From Nymphaea colorata (lineage: Eukaryota; Streptophyta; Magnoliopsida; Nymphaeales; Nymphaeaceae), in contig NC_045142.1 of the NCBI RefSeq assembly GCF_008831285.2, forward strand, positions 18,043,354-18,107,353: 64,000 bases of DNA, read 5' to 3'. The notes beneath the pieces were generated by a model, which was given only the letters and a program-made list of their open reading frames with translations, searched no databases and was not told the origin of the DNA. This document shows positions 50,463 through 63,318 of this stretch, in pieces; the stretch's first letter is position 1, and each line of letters starts with the position of its first letter. The position numbers and the translations under genes are program-made.

Positions 50463-50522
50463 TTCTGGCTCCGCTGCTATTGCTTGCTGCATTCTATGGG
50501 CTTGATCGTCTACAACCCCTGA

Positions 50523-50609
<87 letters not shown>

Positions 50610-50832
50610 GTTTTCGAATTTCTTTAACCAGAGGGATTGAATTGGCATCCACAATTCTTGTTTTCAAGGGGGCCCTAACCCCCACCTCTTCAAATTTTTT
50701 TAAAGTTTACATATATATTTTTCTAAATTCATCTTATATAAAAATTTTAAAAAATAACATTTGGACCCCTAACAAAATTTGGAAACCATAATTACCCTCC
50801 TCATAAAGAACTTTTAGCTCTGCTCCTCTAAA
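50463..50832. mobile_element. hAT end-like motifs around a TA tract (relic)
   Basis: TTTCTGGCTCCGCTG at 50463 and TTTTAGCTCTGCTCCTC near 50811 both resemble right ends of the GGGGCGGAGCCAG family. Sequence such as GGGGGCCCTAACCCCC is common inside such elements. Borders and duplications are lost. Confidence 0.35.
50524..50608. repeat. Long (TA)n microsatellite
   Basis: About 85 bases of uninterrupted TA, the longest simple repeat in the window. Confidence 0.95.
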
Positions 50833-52101
50833 GAAGGTAAGGAACGTCAGTTGAAAGTTAAAATGTTGGACATTAGGTACACGGGCCGAACAGCTTATTC
50901 CGTTAACCAAAAGGAAAAAAATGGGATAAACCAAGAAAGTTTAACGTCAATACAAGTGCTTGCATGTTCCTATTAATTAGGTGTTGTGAAGCTAATGTCG
51001 GAAAATTATGAATAACCGCTCGAGTTTATAAGATACCTTACAAAATCCTTAAAGTAAAAAAGATAAACAAATACAATCGATAAAATGTTTTTTTTTTTTT
51101 TTGATTAATCTATCATCAATTTGACATCTCCCTATACAGAATTTTCATTCGTCTTTACAGAAGCACCAACCACCAAATCCACGATTAAAAGAGAAACCAA
51201 ATAATGAATAAACCAATAAAAAAAAAAAACAGATAAAATCTTCTCATTCCAAAGTACTTTCCTAAATTATTATTTTTGTCTTCTTTCATGTCCGAAGAGA
51301 TGTAATATGAGAGTCAGTCATCATGTGCTACTTCATTAGATCCCAAACAGTGGATGTATGACACTTAGTTGAGTATTTCTTTTTATGAAAAATAAAATAA
51401 TACTTTTAATATATTTTAATAAACATAAGCAGTTATTTTTATAAATTTTTAAGTATTAGTCTAGTGTTGCAAAAAGGTATCAGTTATTTTGTAAGTTTAA
51501 AAATTAAAAGGGTAGCGATAAGTCGATAACATTACATTGGACGGTTTTTCACAAATATATCAAAAGTTGTGTAGTTTGTCGTACATTTTTCAGGAAAAAA
51601 AAATCCCATCCTTCTCTCTCGAAGCAAAGAATATAAACCTCCGAGGCATTAAATACATGCAAGCAATGTTCTGACGGAAAAGTAGAGTTGCCAAATCATG
51701 GGGACCATAGTTTCCTCCACAGCAGAAGAAAACCAGGGGAAGAAGTCTCCCTTTCTTTCTTTCTTTCTTTATTATTCCCTCCCACTTTAGTTTTCCTTTT
51801 CCCATTTCATTTTCTTAATCAAACACGGGATTTAAGACATGATTTACTAAGATTTGGCATTTTCTATTTTTTCACCAAGTCCAAAAATTTCTTCTCCAAG
51901 TTGAGAGAAAAGAACAAGACAATGTTTCGGAGTGGGATTTTGAGTCCCAGGAAAACCGACGGTTGTCCCCTTTTGACTAACTTGGTTCCACTAAAATTTG
52001 GGAGGGTGTTTGCCCCAAGTGAATGCAAGGGCTTAAAGGGTTACATGATATCGCGACCATTCATTTTCTTTGTCAGTATACTGACTTCACTTCTTCATCG
52101 T

Positions 52102-52190
52102 GGCGGCGGAGCCAAGATTTTTTTATTGAGGGGCACACGACACGAGTCACCCCAGTGTGGACACTATTAGGCTCGCGTATCTCTGCCACA
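52102..52190. mobile_element. Fragment of a hAT-type element
   Basis: GGCGGCGGAGCCAAGATTTTTTTATTGAGGGGCAC has the terminal signature of the GGGGCGGAGCCAG family. The partner end is not visible, so this is a one-ended relic. Confidence 0.45.
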
Positions 52191-52475
52191 AACTTTGTCA
52201 TAATTTTGAGATTAAGAAGAAGAAGGAAAACAAACATACAAGAATTTGCGTGGTTCAATTTCCCCGAAAGGCAAATCAAAGAAATGTTGGTCCCATTTAA
52301 AATGAAGGAGCGTAATAGTAAATGCGGACTCCACCTATATAATTATTCTCTATCAGCTCATTAATTTATTATGATATCTCATGTCAATATTACTACTCAT
52401 TCTAGTTTATATATAAACTTTAATGCATGGCATCAGACAAGTTGTTTGCATCAGCTTGACAGCATTGCATGCATG

Positions 52476-52671
52476 CAGGGGCGGAGCCAGAATTTTGTTG
52501 AGGGACGGGCCAAACCATCGGCGGGTCGGGCCAAGAGGAGCGACGGTAGGGCCAAGAGAAACGATGGGTCGGGCCAAACTAAAAAAAATTAATTTTTTAC
52601 ATATAAAAAAGTTTTTTTTTCTGGGCTCACCCGGGTCATGGCCCGGGCGGCCCCCCCCCCCTCCGCCCCTG
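52476..52671. mobile_element. hAT-type MITE with perfect 8-bp target duplication and internal 21-bp repeats
   Basis: The 196-bp element has perfect 11-bp terminal inverted repeats (CAGGGGCGGAG and CTCCGCCCCTG) and identical flanking CATGCATG copies (52468-52475 and 52672-52679). Near its left end are three to four tandem GGGCCAA-containing units with a 21-22 base period, and a poly(C) run lies next to the right end. The perfect ends suggest a recent insertion. Confidence 0.95.
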
Positions 52672-55504
52672 CATGCATGCATTAGCTTTGGTGGGTCAAC
52701 GACTGGACCAACCTACCTTTGCGGGTATGCACCAAAGGAGCTATTTTTGAAAAGGAAACCTACATTTGAGGATTTTACCTTTTCCTTGTTTTTATAAGAG
52801 GGCTTCTGCTTTGATATACCAGGGTATTATCGTCATTTTAACATCAAATGTTTTTAAAAGGAACAACCTTTCGACGATATGAAAAGCCATGAATGAATCC
52901 CAATCACAGCTTATGAAAACTTGCTAGTATATGACAAAATACTTCAAATTTTAAGTTTTAGACTATCGCTACAATTTTCATTCTTGTCCTTTACTTGTTT
53001 CAATATATATATATTACAGTTTATTGTACTTTCATATTATTGTCATTTCTTTTTTATTAGAGGAAGCTGGCGTTGCACTACTGATTACAAACAACAAAGA
53101 GAGTAGGGTGGGCTAGTGAAAGTCGGTCATCAGTTCAACTCCAAAGAAAAGTTGGAGTCTAGCAATTTAGGAGCACTATTTGAAATTTATTGGTCAATAT
53201 TTGTAAATTTAGAAAAATAAATAAATAAGTAAATTATGATAATAAATTAATAAGTAAATAAATAAAATAAAATAAAATAAAGGGGAGCACATGGCATGTG
53301 CTGTCATTTAGCTTTTGCCCATCCCATAACAAGCTGTGTACAACAAGACCTTACAGAGACAATCCGTGGCCTTGACTGGTCAGATATGGTTCGGGTCCGA
53401 ACCGAAGCATAGCCCTCGGGAGCCAAAAAGGAAAAAGAACAGTAAATTATACTAAGAATGGATCAGATCCAAGGCAAGTCGTATCTTTGGAACAATAAAA
53501 GGCATTAGAAGTTGGATCAAGATTGGATCGGGTAAAAGATAAAATGACATTTCTCAAACTAACAAATCCAGACTATTTGCAAAAAGAATTTCTGTTGGAT
53601 TCAAACCTGAGTTCCTCTTTGCTGAGACTGGCAAATTTTAAGGTGAAAAAAATTGGGGAAATTATTTTTCGTTTCCCTTAATAGTAATTTAGAAAGGGTT
53701 TTAGTTTTTCTCACATACATACCAAGTACCATATAAGTGTCGGGTGAAATGATAATAATATTATTTTCTTTATAAAGTTAATGACGAAAGATTCTCACAA
53801 AATTTCACACATTAACCTCAACCTTAGATATATCTATTTATCAGTTGTGAGCAAAAATGTGTCCCTTCATCAAATATTTTTTTCTCCAATAAGTTTGGAC
53901 CAACCTTGTTCCATCTAATCTTAATTGATCCATAATGAATCATATATCTTTTTTATAACATTTATTTTTGAATACTATAACTTTGTTCTAACAAATATAA
54001 TATCTTATTTGATGGAGAAGATCATATATTTGGGCCCCAACACAGACGTACATGTTAGGACTTGTATGCCCCTTCAGCTTGAAAAAGAGGACTCATCCTT
54101 AAGGATAATAAACACATGTGAATAAAAAAAGGTTTTTTTAGGATAAAATGTCAGTTTCTTTTTTTAAAAAAAATGACAAAGCTACCTCTCTTCTCACGCA
54201 GCATGACATGGCCCCCTCATAGGCATAGCTTCCAAACACCCTTTCTTCTCTCTTTGTTTAACAAGTGTAAGCGAGAGCAGGTCTCTTTATGAAATTTTTC
54301 TTATATTTTGTCCCCAATAAGTGTGAACCAATTTCGCCTCGAGGTTCAAGGTTTGAATCGCGTGGTTGCTGTCACAACATGGGTGCTGTCACAACATGGG
54401 TATTATTCTTTTGGGATGCAAACGGTGACAAGTGCGATACTCGAGTTGAAAGATGTGCAATAGGTTCATATATGATTCAGAGTAGGTTTGGCCCCATCCA
54501 ATTTGAACCTTGAACACTTTGGTAGAAGAACATTATGTCCTTGAATCATATGTTTTTAAAATTAGTGTTTTAAAGCACCATATTTTTGTTCTATCAAATA
54601 TAATATCATTACAGTCATTAGCTTGTTTCTGGATCTAACAATCAAATAATGCATATAACTTGCATACTTATAACAAGAATATGGTGTTTTTAAAACATAT
54701 GTTTTAAGAAATGTGTTTGAAGAACAATATGTTCTTATCACACACCCTCTTAGACTGTTTTGATTAGTTGTTGTTACAATGGATGAACAAGACATCTTCC
54801 TTTCAATGATCCTTCGTTCAAATAACAAGCACCAAATGGAGAAACCGCTCCAACATTCTTTTAAGCTATTTCACTCGTCTGCTCTTCAACATTTCACGCT
54901 TTAATCTAAAAAGCGGAAGAACATTGAACTCAAAACATGTGGATGGTAATGTTCTGCACGTGGACGTCTGCTTCCATGTACATGAAACAGAACTGTGGTG
55001 TTCCATTTCGAAGACAAGAACAACTGAGCACATATGCTCTTAGAGGTGATTCCAGGTCCAAAGTTCACACTATAAAGTCTCAAACAGAGATTGGGGGAAG
55101 AGAGACTTGAAATCTAAGTACTTCAATTTTTTTCAAGCCAAATATATCTGAAATTTAGCAAATATGATATTCTAAGTTCTCAATCAGGACCCCAAAATCT
55201 ATGAGACAACTGCCTGAAAACTAACAAAAGGTTAGATCCTTCTGCGCCTGCCATCTTGGGACATAACAACTCTCAAGAAGAAAGAAGGAAAAGGTCAAAA
55301 CTGAAACTGTTGTGAATTTTGTGATCTTACATGTTTCTGGTAGCTAAATATAGTAAGAAGAACCATGCCAACCAGTACCCACAAGGGAACTCTTTTTCAT
55401 GTTCCTTTCTTCAATTGTTTCTGCTACTTTTCCTGTTCTCATTTTCTAGTCCCTTTGAGTCGCTACCCTCTTCATCCTTCTGTCTACCTTCCCTTGTTTT
55501 CATA

Positions 55505-56800
55505 ATGGGATGTGGTAGCTCGAAGAATGATGTCATAACAGGTAACTCTTTCATTAGAAAGAATTCGAGTGCTAGAAGCAAGAGATTCGATCAGGCTGCT
55601 ACTAATGCAACCAGAAGCTCTGCAGAAGCTGTGAACAGGCTTGAGAAGCTGGCGGTGATAAAGGACATAGTTGAGAACAGTGAGCTCAAAGATGGGAATG
55701 TGATTGACGATCTCAGTTCCCTTGATGATGCTGACACTGCCAAGCAGATTACAAGGGAACCCTCAGAGAGGTACTTCTCATCAAGAAAGGATGAGTCAGT
55801 TGATGCAGTAGTCAGCGAAGGTTCCGAGTATTTCTCGCCTAGCCCTGGGCCAGTCCTGCATGTTGAGAAGACAAATGATGAAGCTGGTAGGAGATCAATA
55901 CTTGGATATGTGAATGGCAGCAGTAAGACTAACGAATGGATGCCCAGGGATACGAATGATAAGAACGTTGAAGAACTGCCTAAGGAAAAAGGTACACCAA
56001 TTTTAACAACAGGCAGAGGTACTTGTTATTTTACCCATTGATTTTTCTTTATGGGGACTTCAGAAGGAGTCCATGGCCATAAGAAGGGCTGCATGTTTCA
56101 GTTGGAATCTAGATAAGCTCCTTGTCTGTACTTTCAAGATGGAAAGGATGGTTCATGTGAAACTATGCCCCAGCAAGACGGTACAATTCATGGGCTTCAC
56201 CCAAGAATCATGAGAAATGAGCTAACCCTAACAGCTCATCTGTTCTAGTAGTCTTGAGATAGTTTTAAAGAGCAGTGTCCAAGCTGGAAATTCTGGGCTG
56301 AGGCACCAATTCAAATAATTTTAGATTCTTAAAGGCACTATATAAGAAAGCTGATCTCGTCTGAAGCAACAAGTCTATTGACATTTTTGGAGTAAGTTAG
56401 TAACTATTCAATTAGTTAGGCCTTCAGATGTCATCATGAATTCGGTTTATTTTCTAAATTCTAAGTAATGTTATCAGCCTTTGATTGTTCTGATTGCTTG
56501 AAATCTGTAAAACTGGCATAAATATCTCATTCTTGTTCCAATTCCTCTAGATTTCAGTCTCGTGCTTCTCGAAACAGAGAATTTGAAAGAAAAGGAGGCT
56601 GAGGATATGAAAGAGCCAATTTTAGTAGAGATCGCCGAAGTGGAAGCGCCTGCTAAGGAGGTATGACTCAAAGACCTAGTTCCTGTCATTGTACTTCTAT
56701 ACAAGAACGGTAGTGAGCTACCAACAAACACAAAGTCCTTGAATTGCTATCGATGTGGTGGTTAAGCTTAATATCCCTTCTTCGGTTCCTGCAGTATTAA
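55505..56800 (+). CDS. Small MGCGSS-type, probably N-myristoylated protein
   Basis: Proposed exons are 55505-56018, 56551-56660 and 56795-56800, totalling 630 nt and 209 residues; the terminal exon is the least certain. An alternative donor at 55992 removes 27 nt in the same phase. The N-terminus MGCGSSKND fits the N-myristoylation rule (Gly2, Ser6) with Cys3 available for palmitoylation, so membrane attachment is likely. The rest is polar, Ser/Glu/Lys-rich and probably disordered. It includes AEAVNRLEKLAVIKDIV (short amphipathic helix), EGSEYFSPSPGPVL (phospho-site-like), and an acidic C-terminus KEPILVEIAEVEAPAKE. I do not recognise the family. An in-frame ATG at 55331 would add a hydrophobic N-terminal extension instead. 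Confidence 0.65.
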
Positions 56801-58660
56801 TGCAGGCCGGCAGATTCCTCAGATGAGAACTAAATAGTGGTGCTGGATGGAGATAAGAGCGCATCGTTAACATATCATTGAAGTTTCAGGAGACAGCCAT
56901 GAGGTAAAAATGAAGCTCATCTTCAAAACCAAGCATCTATAGGACAAAGCAAGCCGCAAAGATTTCAAGATCAAGTGTAGAAATATTGTATGGTGATTTG
57001 GTTGACTGTAAATCCCACACTAATGGTTTCTAATTGGATCAAAGCTCATGTGACTGTTTCACTAAATTGGCAAAGTTGGAAGAATGTAAATCCAAAGTCC
57101 AAACTGTTATTTGTGAATGTTACACATTGTTTCTATATCAGTAAGTCAGTGACTGTGACCATCTAGGTTCAGTAGATAACATCCATAAAGTATCCCCAAT
57201 GTCTGAATCTACCGTATTTCCTTAAACTTAGCAGTCAAACGCATGGCCCAGGTCGATGGGTTGAAGATGGACTGGAGATTTACCACATGATATGATGATT
57301 GATATCCTGCTTGCAGCATTCTCTGCCCATGGATTTGCATATCTTTCTGTTCCAGCAGAAAACATGAGAGAATCGGTAATTACACTTTCACAACACATCC
57401 AAGCTCAAGACTTCCGTCTCCATGAACATGCAATCCCCCCCCCCCCCCTCAGAAGTATTCTGTGGTGCTGTTCAAGCCAACAAACTAAGTGCAAGGAGGC
57501 TGGGTACCGTCCTTATGATAATTTTTGCTACAAGCAAATAATTCAATTTTAATCTCAAGCATTTCCTGGACCAATGTTCCAATTACAAAGCACATGTAAG
57601 GGGAAGAAAAAAAAAGAGGCTTCTCAACCTTTCTGAAAATGCCACAACAATAACCTCAACCAATTCCTATATTATAATAAACTACAACGGAAGGCTCAGA
57701 ATTACAGTGATCTTTATGGGCAATCCGTTGCATACGATAAGGAGATTAAACATCCATTAGTATTTGCTAAGAGGTGATAAAACAAGTAACTTTGGAGTTC
57801 ATTGGATTTTTTTGGGTGCTCACACATCAAGTGATGATCCGCTGCAAGCATCTCAGAAATGGATGGAGACGCCACCAATATGATATAAAGAACATAAAGG
57901 GAAGGGTGGTTAATAATGCCTCTCCAACTTAAGGTCCAAATGGAAATAATTGGATAATTTAAGATGTTTAAGAGGCATATTCGTGAAACTACACCACAAA
58001 ATCGAAATAGGACATCCATCATGGAACAAAAATTCCTGTCAGTTTTCCAGATCATCTAGTATAAAACTTGGATGCTGTTTACCACTTTGTTCTTAAGAGT
58101 CCACAACAAACCAAGGAAAGAGATAATTTTTCAGGTATCAGCTAATCAATATGTTGACCCTGTGGTACAACCTGAGAAGCATTTACCCTCATCATCCAAA
58201 TCCCCCAAATCTTGTCGCATATACTTGTAAGCTCGCTTTTAAAAACTTAAGCAACTTTGCTTCCAGAATGAAACTTGCAAAGAGAGATTGAGATGGTTTT
58301 GCTGTAAGGGCATTAGAGAGGGCAAAAAGTAAATATGCAGATCATGCGAAGACTCGATAAGGCTGTTGATAAGAACTGCAAGCATAAATTCCAAGCAATT
58401 AAGCCAAACAAACAAATAAATTAGTTGCACGGCACATTCATTTGAAGTTTGAATAATATAAACAGTTGTAGAGATTACAAATTACACGTTCAACTCACAT
58501 CATTAAGCAGTTGCAGGAAAAATCCTAGAAGCTCACTCTTCAGTAGCCAACCGACTAAGGCTGGCAATTTCAAGCAAACCACAAAACTACGCATCTGACC
58601 TTCCAAAGATAAAGCACAACTGCATCCTATCGGCATTTTTACCGCTTATTTCTCACGATC
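56801..58660. other. Intergenic region between convergent MGCGSS and DVR genes
   Basis: It contains the 3' UTRs of both genes, with a C-run at 57437-57448. No further conserved ORF or RNA gene is seen. Confidence 0.55.
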
Positions 58661-60184
58661 TCAAAAAATTGATTGCTCTCCCAACTCTTGGCCGGCCATA
58701 CCTTCTCTAAGAACCCGCCTGAAGAAATCTTCCAGCGTATCATTCCCGTAGCTTGGAGTTGCATCCGCATCATACTCATCAGTGTCTGGGTTAAGCAGCA
58801 ACATACTTTCTGCAGCATAATACCTTCCAATTTTTCCAAATTCTGCAGCATCTTCCAGAGAAGGGAAGAATTTAACCAAAAAATCAAGAATGCCGATTAC
58901 AAAGTCCATCACTCCTATTGGAACTTTCAGAAACTTGGGTTCCTTGCCCAAAAGTTTGAACAACAATTCTCCCTGCTCAAGTGGTGTTAATGCCTTTCCT
59001 GGTCCACCAATTGGGAGAATCTTGTTAATTTTATCTTCACAAGAGATGCAGTCAGCAATGAAAGAGGCCAAATCCTCTTCGCTGATGGGTTTACAGGCGC
59101 ATAGTTCGCCATCTCCGAACATTACATATGGCTTCCCATCCTTTACCAACTCAACCTGCCCACCTAAACTCTTGAAGAAAGCCGTCGGCCTGACAATGCT
59201 GTAGGTGAAATCCCCATTTTCTGCTTCCTTCTGCAATTCTGCCTCAAACTTCAGCTTCGCTCTTTGAAATTCAAGGAGGGGCTTCTGAACACATATTGCA
59301 GACAACAGAACAAAATGAACAGCCCCGAATTTTTTACCCGCAACGAGACTATTTTTTGTCGCTTCATAGTCGATCTTCCAGGAGTCCTTAACACCACCAG
59401 ATCGACTGGCAAGGCAGGAGACGACTACATCGATTCTGGTGTCCAAGCCCTCCAGAGATCTCTCAAGAGCACTCAATTCAGTTACATCAGAAAAGCAAAC
59501 GTCGGCTCCCCTCAGCTCTTGGAAGGTCTGTTCCTTGCTGTTCTTCCCTTTAATTCCACTCCTCTCTCTGGATACTGCAATCACATTATAACCCCTTTTC
59601 ACCAGTTCCTTCACAACAAATTTTCCAATATACCCGGTTGAACCCACAACCAATACATTGATATCCTGCGGTCTCCTACTTCCAAGCGAAGGCAGTGTTG
59701 CAGACTCAGTGGTGCTAGAAGCCATAACCCGGCGCACACTTTTCCTCTCAAAATTGCTACATAGATGGAAGATCCCAACTGGGTACCCTCCTTTTCTACT
59801 GTATTCATTGCAAGGATGAAAAGCCTTAGATGGGTGCCCATTGTTTCTTACAAACCTCTGAGAAACTTGAGTAGCAATCTTCGCAAACCCAAAATCCTCA
59901 AGTGGGTACTGCAATTTTCTGCTGCTTCCAACAATCGATTCGTTGAGACAGTTACTGAATGATAAAAAATGAGTTTGTTGTGCTTGTCTTATGCAAAGTG
60001 CAGTAGAATCTAGACATAGCGTGGAGTTGAGTCGTGAACTAGAAGAAAAGGAAACGCATCTGGCAGAGCATTTTATGCGACTCGAGGGAAGGAACGCACT
60101 CACATTGACTGGTACCGATGGTGCCGGAAGATGGTGATGGCGGTGTCCTTGGAGAGCAATGGCGTCTGAAGACGTGAGAGCCAT
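58661..60184 (-). CDS. DVR: Divinyl chlorophyllide a 8-vinyl-reductase, chloroplastic
   Basis: A single-exon frame of 507 residues. The enzyme reduces the 8-vinyl group of divinyl (proto)chlorophyllide with NADPH, giving the monovinyl pigment in plastid chlorophyll synthesis. After a Ser/Arg-rich transit leader comes the Rossmann motif [20 protein letters not shown] (GxxGxxG at 181-187). It is followed by [88 protein letters not shown], and [17 protein letters not shown]. The C-terminal helical part has [20 protein letters not shown]. The absence of introns agrees with many plant DVR genes. The part before the Rossmann motif is about 170 residues, roughly 85-90 longer than I remember for Arabidopsis DVR (417 residues). 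Confidence 0.95.
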   Translation of the reverse strand: MALTSSDAIALQGHRHHHLPAPSVPVNVSAFLPSSRIKCSARCVSFSSSSRLNSTLCLDSTALCIRQAQQTHFLSFSNCLNESIVGSSRKLQYPLEDFGFAKIATQVSQRFVRNNGHPSKAFHPCNEYSRKGGYPVGIFHLCSNFERKSVRRVMASSTTESATLPSLGSRRPQDINVLVVGSTGYIGKFVVKELVKRGYNVIAVSRERSGIKGKNSKEQTFQELRGADVCFSDVTELSALERSLEGLDTRIDVVVSCLASRSGGVKDSWKIDYEATKNSLVAGKKFGAVHFVLLSAICVQKPLLEFQRAKLKFEAELQKEAENGDFTYSIVRPTAFFKSLGGQVELVKDGKPYVMFGDGELCACKPISEEDLASFIADCISCEDKINKILPIGGPGKALTPLEQGELLFKLLGKEPKFLKVPIGVMDFVIGILDFLVKFFPSLEDAAEFGKIGRYYAAESMLLLNPDTDEYDADATPSYGNDTLEDFFRRVLREGMAGQELGEQSIF

Positions 60185-60581
60185 CTGTCCACGGACGACA
60201 CAGAAGTGAAAAGATCATCTGGCACGTTTATGGAAGCGAAGTAAGGAGATTAGGTTCGCTGAAGTGGCAGATTCTGGTGATACATATGAGCCACGACAAA
60301 GTTTATCTCTCTTCTCTCTCTCATTCCAACGGCTCACAAACGATTCGAAAGAAGGAAATATGGGAAGCTGGTGGTGCCCATGTACCTGGTGGAATGATCT
60401 GATCTGAACCGTCGATTTTGCAGATTTGACGGCGTCGATGTAATGTGGGTCTCACTTTTATACGAGAAGTAAATGGATCTGATTCGGTTACTTGCAACAA
60501 CCTGTCAAACCTAATAACCGATATCGAATCTGGATCCTATCACCTAGAATACGATCCAGAAAAATCATCGATGCAATTACA

Positions 60582-60749
60582 AGTTGTTTGGCAACTGTAA
60601 CATACTCTTATTGTTTTATAAATCTGTTTTAAAAAAGTTGCAAATTCATGGAACACTACCGGTGTTTTCATGAATCTAAGAACCATACTTCAATTTTTTT
60701 TGCAGATTTATTGGACAACAACAATTTTGTTACTGTTGCCAAACAATCT
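60582..60749. mobile_element. MITE of the GTTTGGCAA family, copy 3
   Basis: The left end AGTTGTTTGGCAACTGTAAC and the complement of the right end (AGATTGTTTGGCAACAGTAA) form about 20-bp terminal inverted repeats with few mismatches. The interior TTCATGGAACA motif matches the copies at 40.4 and 40.9 kb. The flanks (AATTACAA and AATTAAAT) match at only 6 of 8 bases, so duplication is not proven. Confidence 0.65.
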
Positions 60750-63318
60750 AATTAAATTTCAGAAATCCAAATCCTTGCCGCAGAAACAAACGAGCCTGAG
60801 TTTGACAGCATCTTGGGTCCCTTTAGAAAAGAATCATACTGCAAGCAAGCAATACAAAGGTTAATGCGCTTCTATCTATCAGGCTACCAGCCTTCTTGAA
60901 TCTGTCCTTTCGAATTTCCATGTTTTGGAAAAATGAAAATTGGAACCATGGTCAAGAACAACATATGGAATTAATACATCAGTCTTCCATTTTGTTCCTT
61001 TACAAAAAAAATTTCTTGCTCCGCTACTTACTATTCTCCAAACCGGTACCTTCTGGTCTGGTCGTTGGAAAGTGTGCCATTTTTATAAGCTCTGGTCATT
61101 GGAATATGTTTCCATTTTATAAACTCGAAAGCAAAAGCAAAGTTACAAGCAAAGATCAGCAGTCACGGATCTCCACGGGCCTTCTCTCAGTCACATGATA
61201 ATCTTAATAACAGCAGGAACAAGAATTAAGTCTGCTGATGTTAGGTAGTTGCCAGTTTATCAAATATTTATTCTAATAGGTGTTTACATGCAGTTCGGAT
61301 TTAGAACAGATAAACATATTGTGAGCATGCAGGGCTCAAAAATCAAAATATCCGGTGTGGAATACACATTCACAAACACACATATTTGGCCTTACCTCTC
61401 CAGACTTTTCGGAATTCATTCGAGCTGCGCTGGGTGGTGTCATTTCTCTAAACTTGCTCTAATCTAAGTTGCAGCATTATTAGAAGAAAATCACCCGACT
61501 CATGGAAGATTATCAGAGAAAGAGAACAACCTCTGCCCAATGACTCAGGAACAAGAAGGGTAGTATAAGAATGGATTGAAGTCTATGTAGCCAAAGACAA
61601 CCTGCCCAGATGCACCTAGCCAGCTCAACGGCTACCAGTGCTTTAGGCAAGTCATCCTTGGCTACAAAGCCTACTCCATTCCTTCGGCATGGCATGGAGT
61701 CGTTTCTGTGCCTTCTCGTCGATTTGGCCTCGTAGCAAGGCACCACCCTCGCTATTGAACTCTAGACCTCCTCCTTCGACTCGAAGTTTGAAAGCAAGAG
61801 ACCTTGTGGGTACAAACTCAAAGTTCTTGTTTCTGTCTGTCTCTCTCTCTCTCTAATAGGATAGAAGCATGGGGAGGTCTGCTTCCTTATTTGTAAGAGT
61901 TTCTGTGGGGACAAGAAGAAGAGAGGATAAATAAAACCCAAGTTGTATTTTTTTTTATTTGTAGCTACCCAATCAAGGCAGACCTTTACCTAATTTTAGG
62001 ATTCTGGTTCAGGAGAGACCAAGTGATTATATATGAGGGATGATTGCTTATATATATATATATACATATATATAGTGTGTGTGTGTGTTGCCCATCCTAG
62101 GGATTGTGGTTTGGTGGGCTTAGGGCAAAAGGAGGAGGGCACTTTTTCCAGAGGTGTTGGGGTTGAAATCAATAAGATCTTATGACGAGGAATATTTTGA
62201 TCACCACAAAGTAGCAAGACGCATTATATAGGCAACTATTCTCTTTATGTACTCTCTAGACCATAAAACATTATATATATATATATAAAGAGAGAAAGAG
62301 AGACAAATTATAGTTATGAATTTAGTTTTGGAGTTTTAAAGGGTGAGGTTTTTGTCATGTTTAAAACATCAAAGTTGTTTTTAAAAAAAAAACATTGAAT
62401 TTTAAAGCAGTCAATTTTTTTGGCAAAAAGGAGAAAAATGACCAAAATCTTGAGAATAAAATGCAAAATAATAAAGTTAGACACATGTTAATAGTAGGTT
62501 TCTAATTCGAAAACCTGCGTTTTAAGATGACAAAGGTGCAACATCCAAGTTAATAGGTGTATTTCGGGCTTGTTTCAAGTGGCAAGGACAAAAGATGAAC
62601 TCCTCACCCGAAAAAATATATGGTAATTAAAAATTACAAAACATTAAAAGGATAAAAACAGGAAAAAAAAACTTATTTTAGCCTGACCTGTTTTAAACAT
62701 TTTTGATATTTTTTTTAAATACATTTTCTATGGCTACGATTCAAATGCATGAATGAGACCTGCATTCTTTTGGTTGCTGATCATTAAGAGAATCGATTCC
62801 CAGTAGTCTATAAATTTTTTTGCACCATTGCTGGCGACCTGTAAAGAAAGGCTTGGCGCAAACGACGTTGATATTCGAAGAAATGTCGACAAAAACTTCA
62901 AAAGCATGCCCTTTCCATGAGGTGCATTCTTTTGACGATCGAAATATGCAGACAATATCACCCACGAGCAAAATTTTCATTTGTTAAATTAATATTTTTT
63001 TAATATTCTCGGTACTAAATATTAATTTTCTCCCTCAAGTGGCCTCTTGCATGCTCCGCGCCTGCCGCGCTTACCAAGGCAAAGATACCAAGGCAAAGAT
63101 TCTCCGGCAACCGGCAAAATCTTCTCCGGCCAATTAATTTTTAAAATCTGCCGGAAAGCCACCACAGAGTACGGCAGATTAGACCGATATGATCATGAGT
63201 ACAATTAGTAGTAGATGGAGTACAAGAAGCAAGTGCTTTGAATCTGTTCATTGGGAGTACTCCACTGGTACTGACAGTCTCAATCGTAAGACAAGGGAAC
63301 TGCTGCAGTGGGGCACTG

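Larger units (their letters stand above)
48401..55300. other. Long intergenic, transposon-rich region
   Basis: There is no supported gene. It holds two intact hAT MITEs, fragments of more, and two long TA tracts. A tRNA-like stretch on the minus strand lies at about 49740-49850 (TTAGCCTCGCGGG and AGTTCGAG, possible SINE boxes). A 20-bp tandem duplication lies at 54366-54405. Confidence 0.5.

Noticed and set aside
50417-50791. Open frames of repeated Ile-Tyr on both strands
   Set aside because: They are translations of the (TA)n microsatellite and carry no protein signal.
51688-52170. 160-codon plus-strand ORF
   Set aside because: The composition is low-complexity Phe/Ser/Leu, it runs into a hAT fragment, and it matches no known protein type.
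58673-59962. Plus-strand ORFs within the DVR gene
   Set aside because: They are antisense shadows of a strongly conserved single-exon gene.
61513-61746. Minus-strand ORF with LPKALVAVELARCIWAG
   Set aside because: There is no recognisable domain, neighbour support or splice context. It is probably chance or an old repeat.
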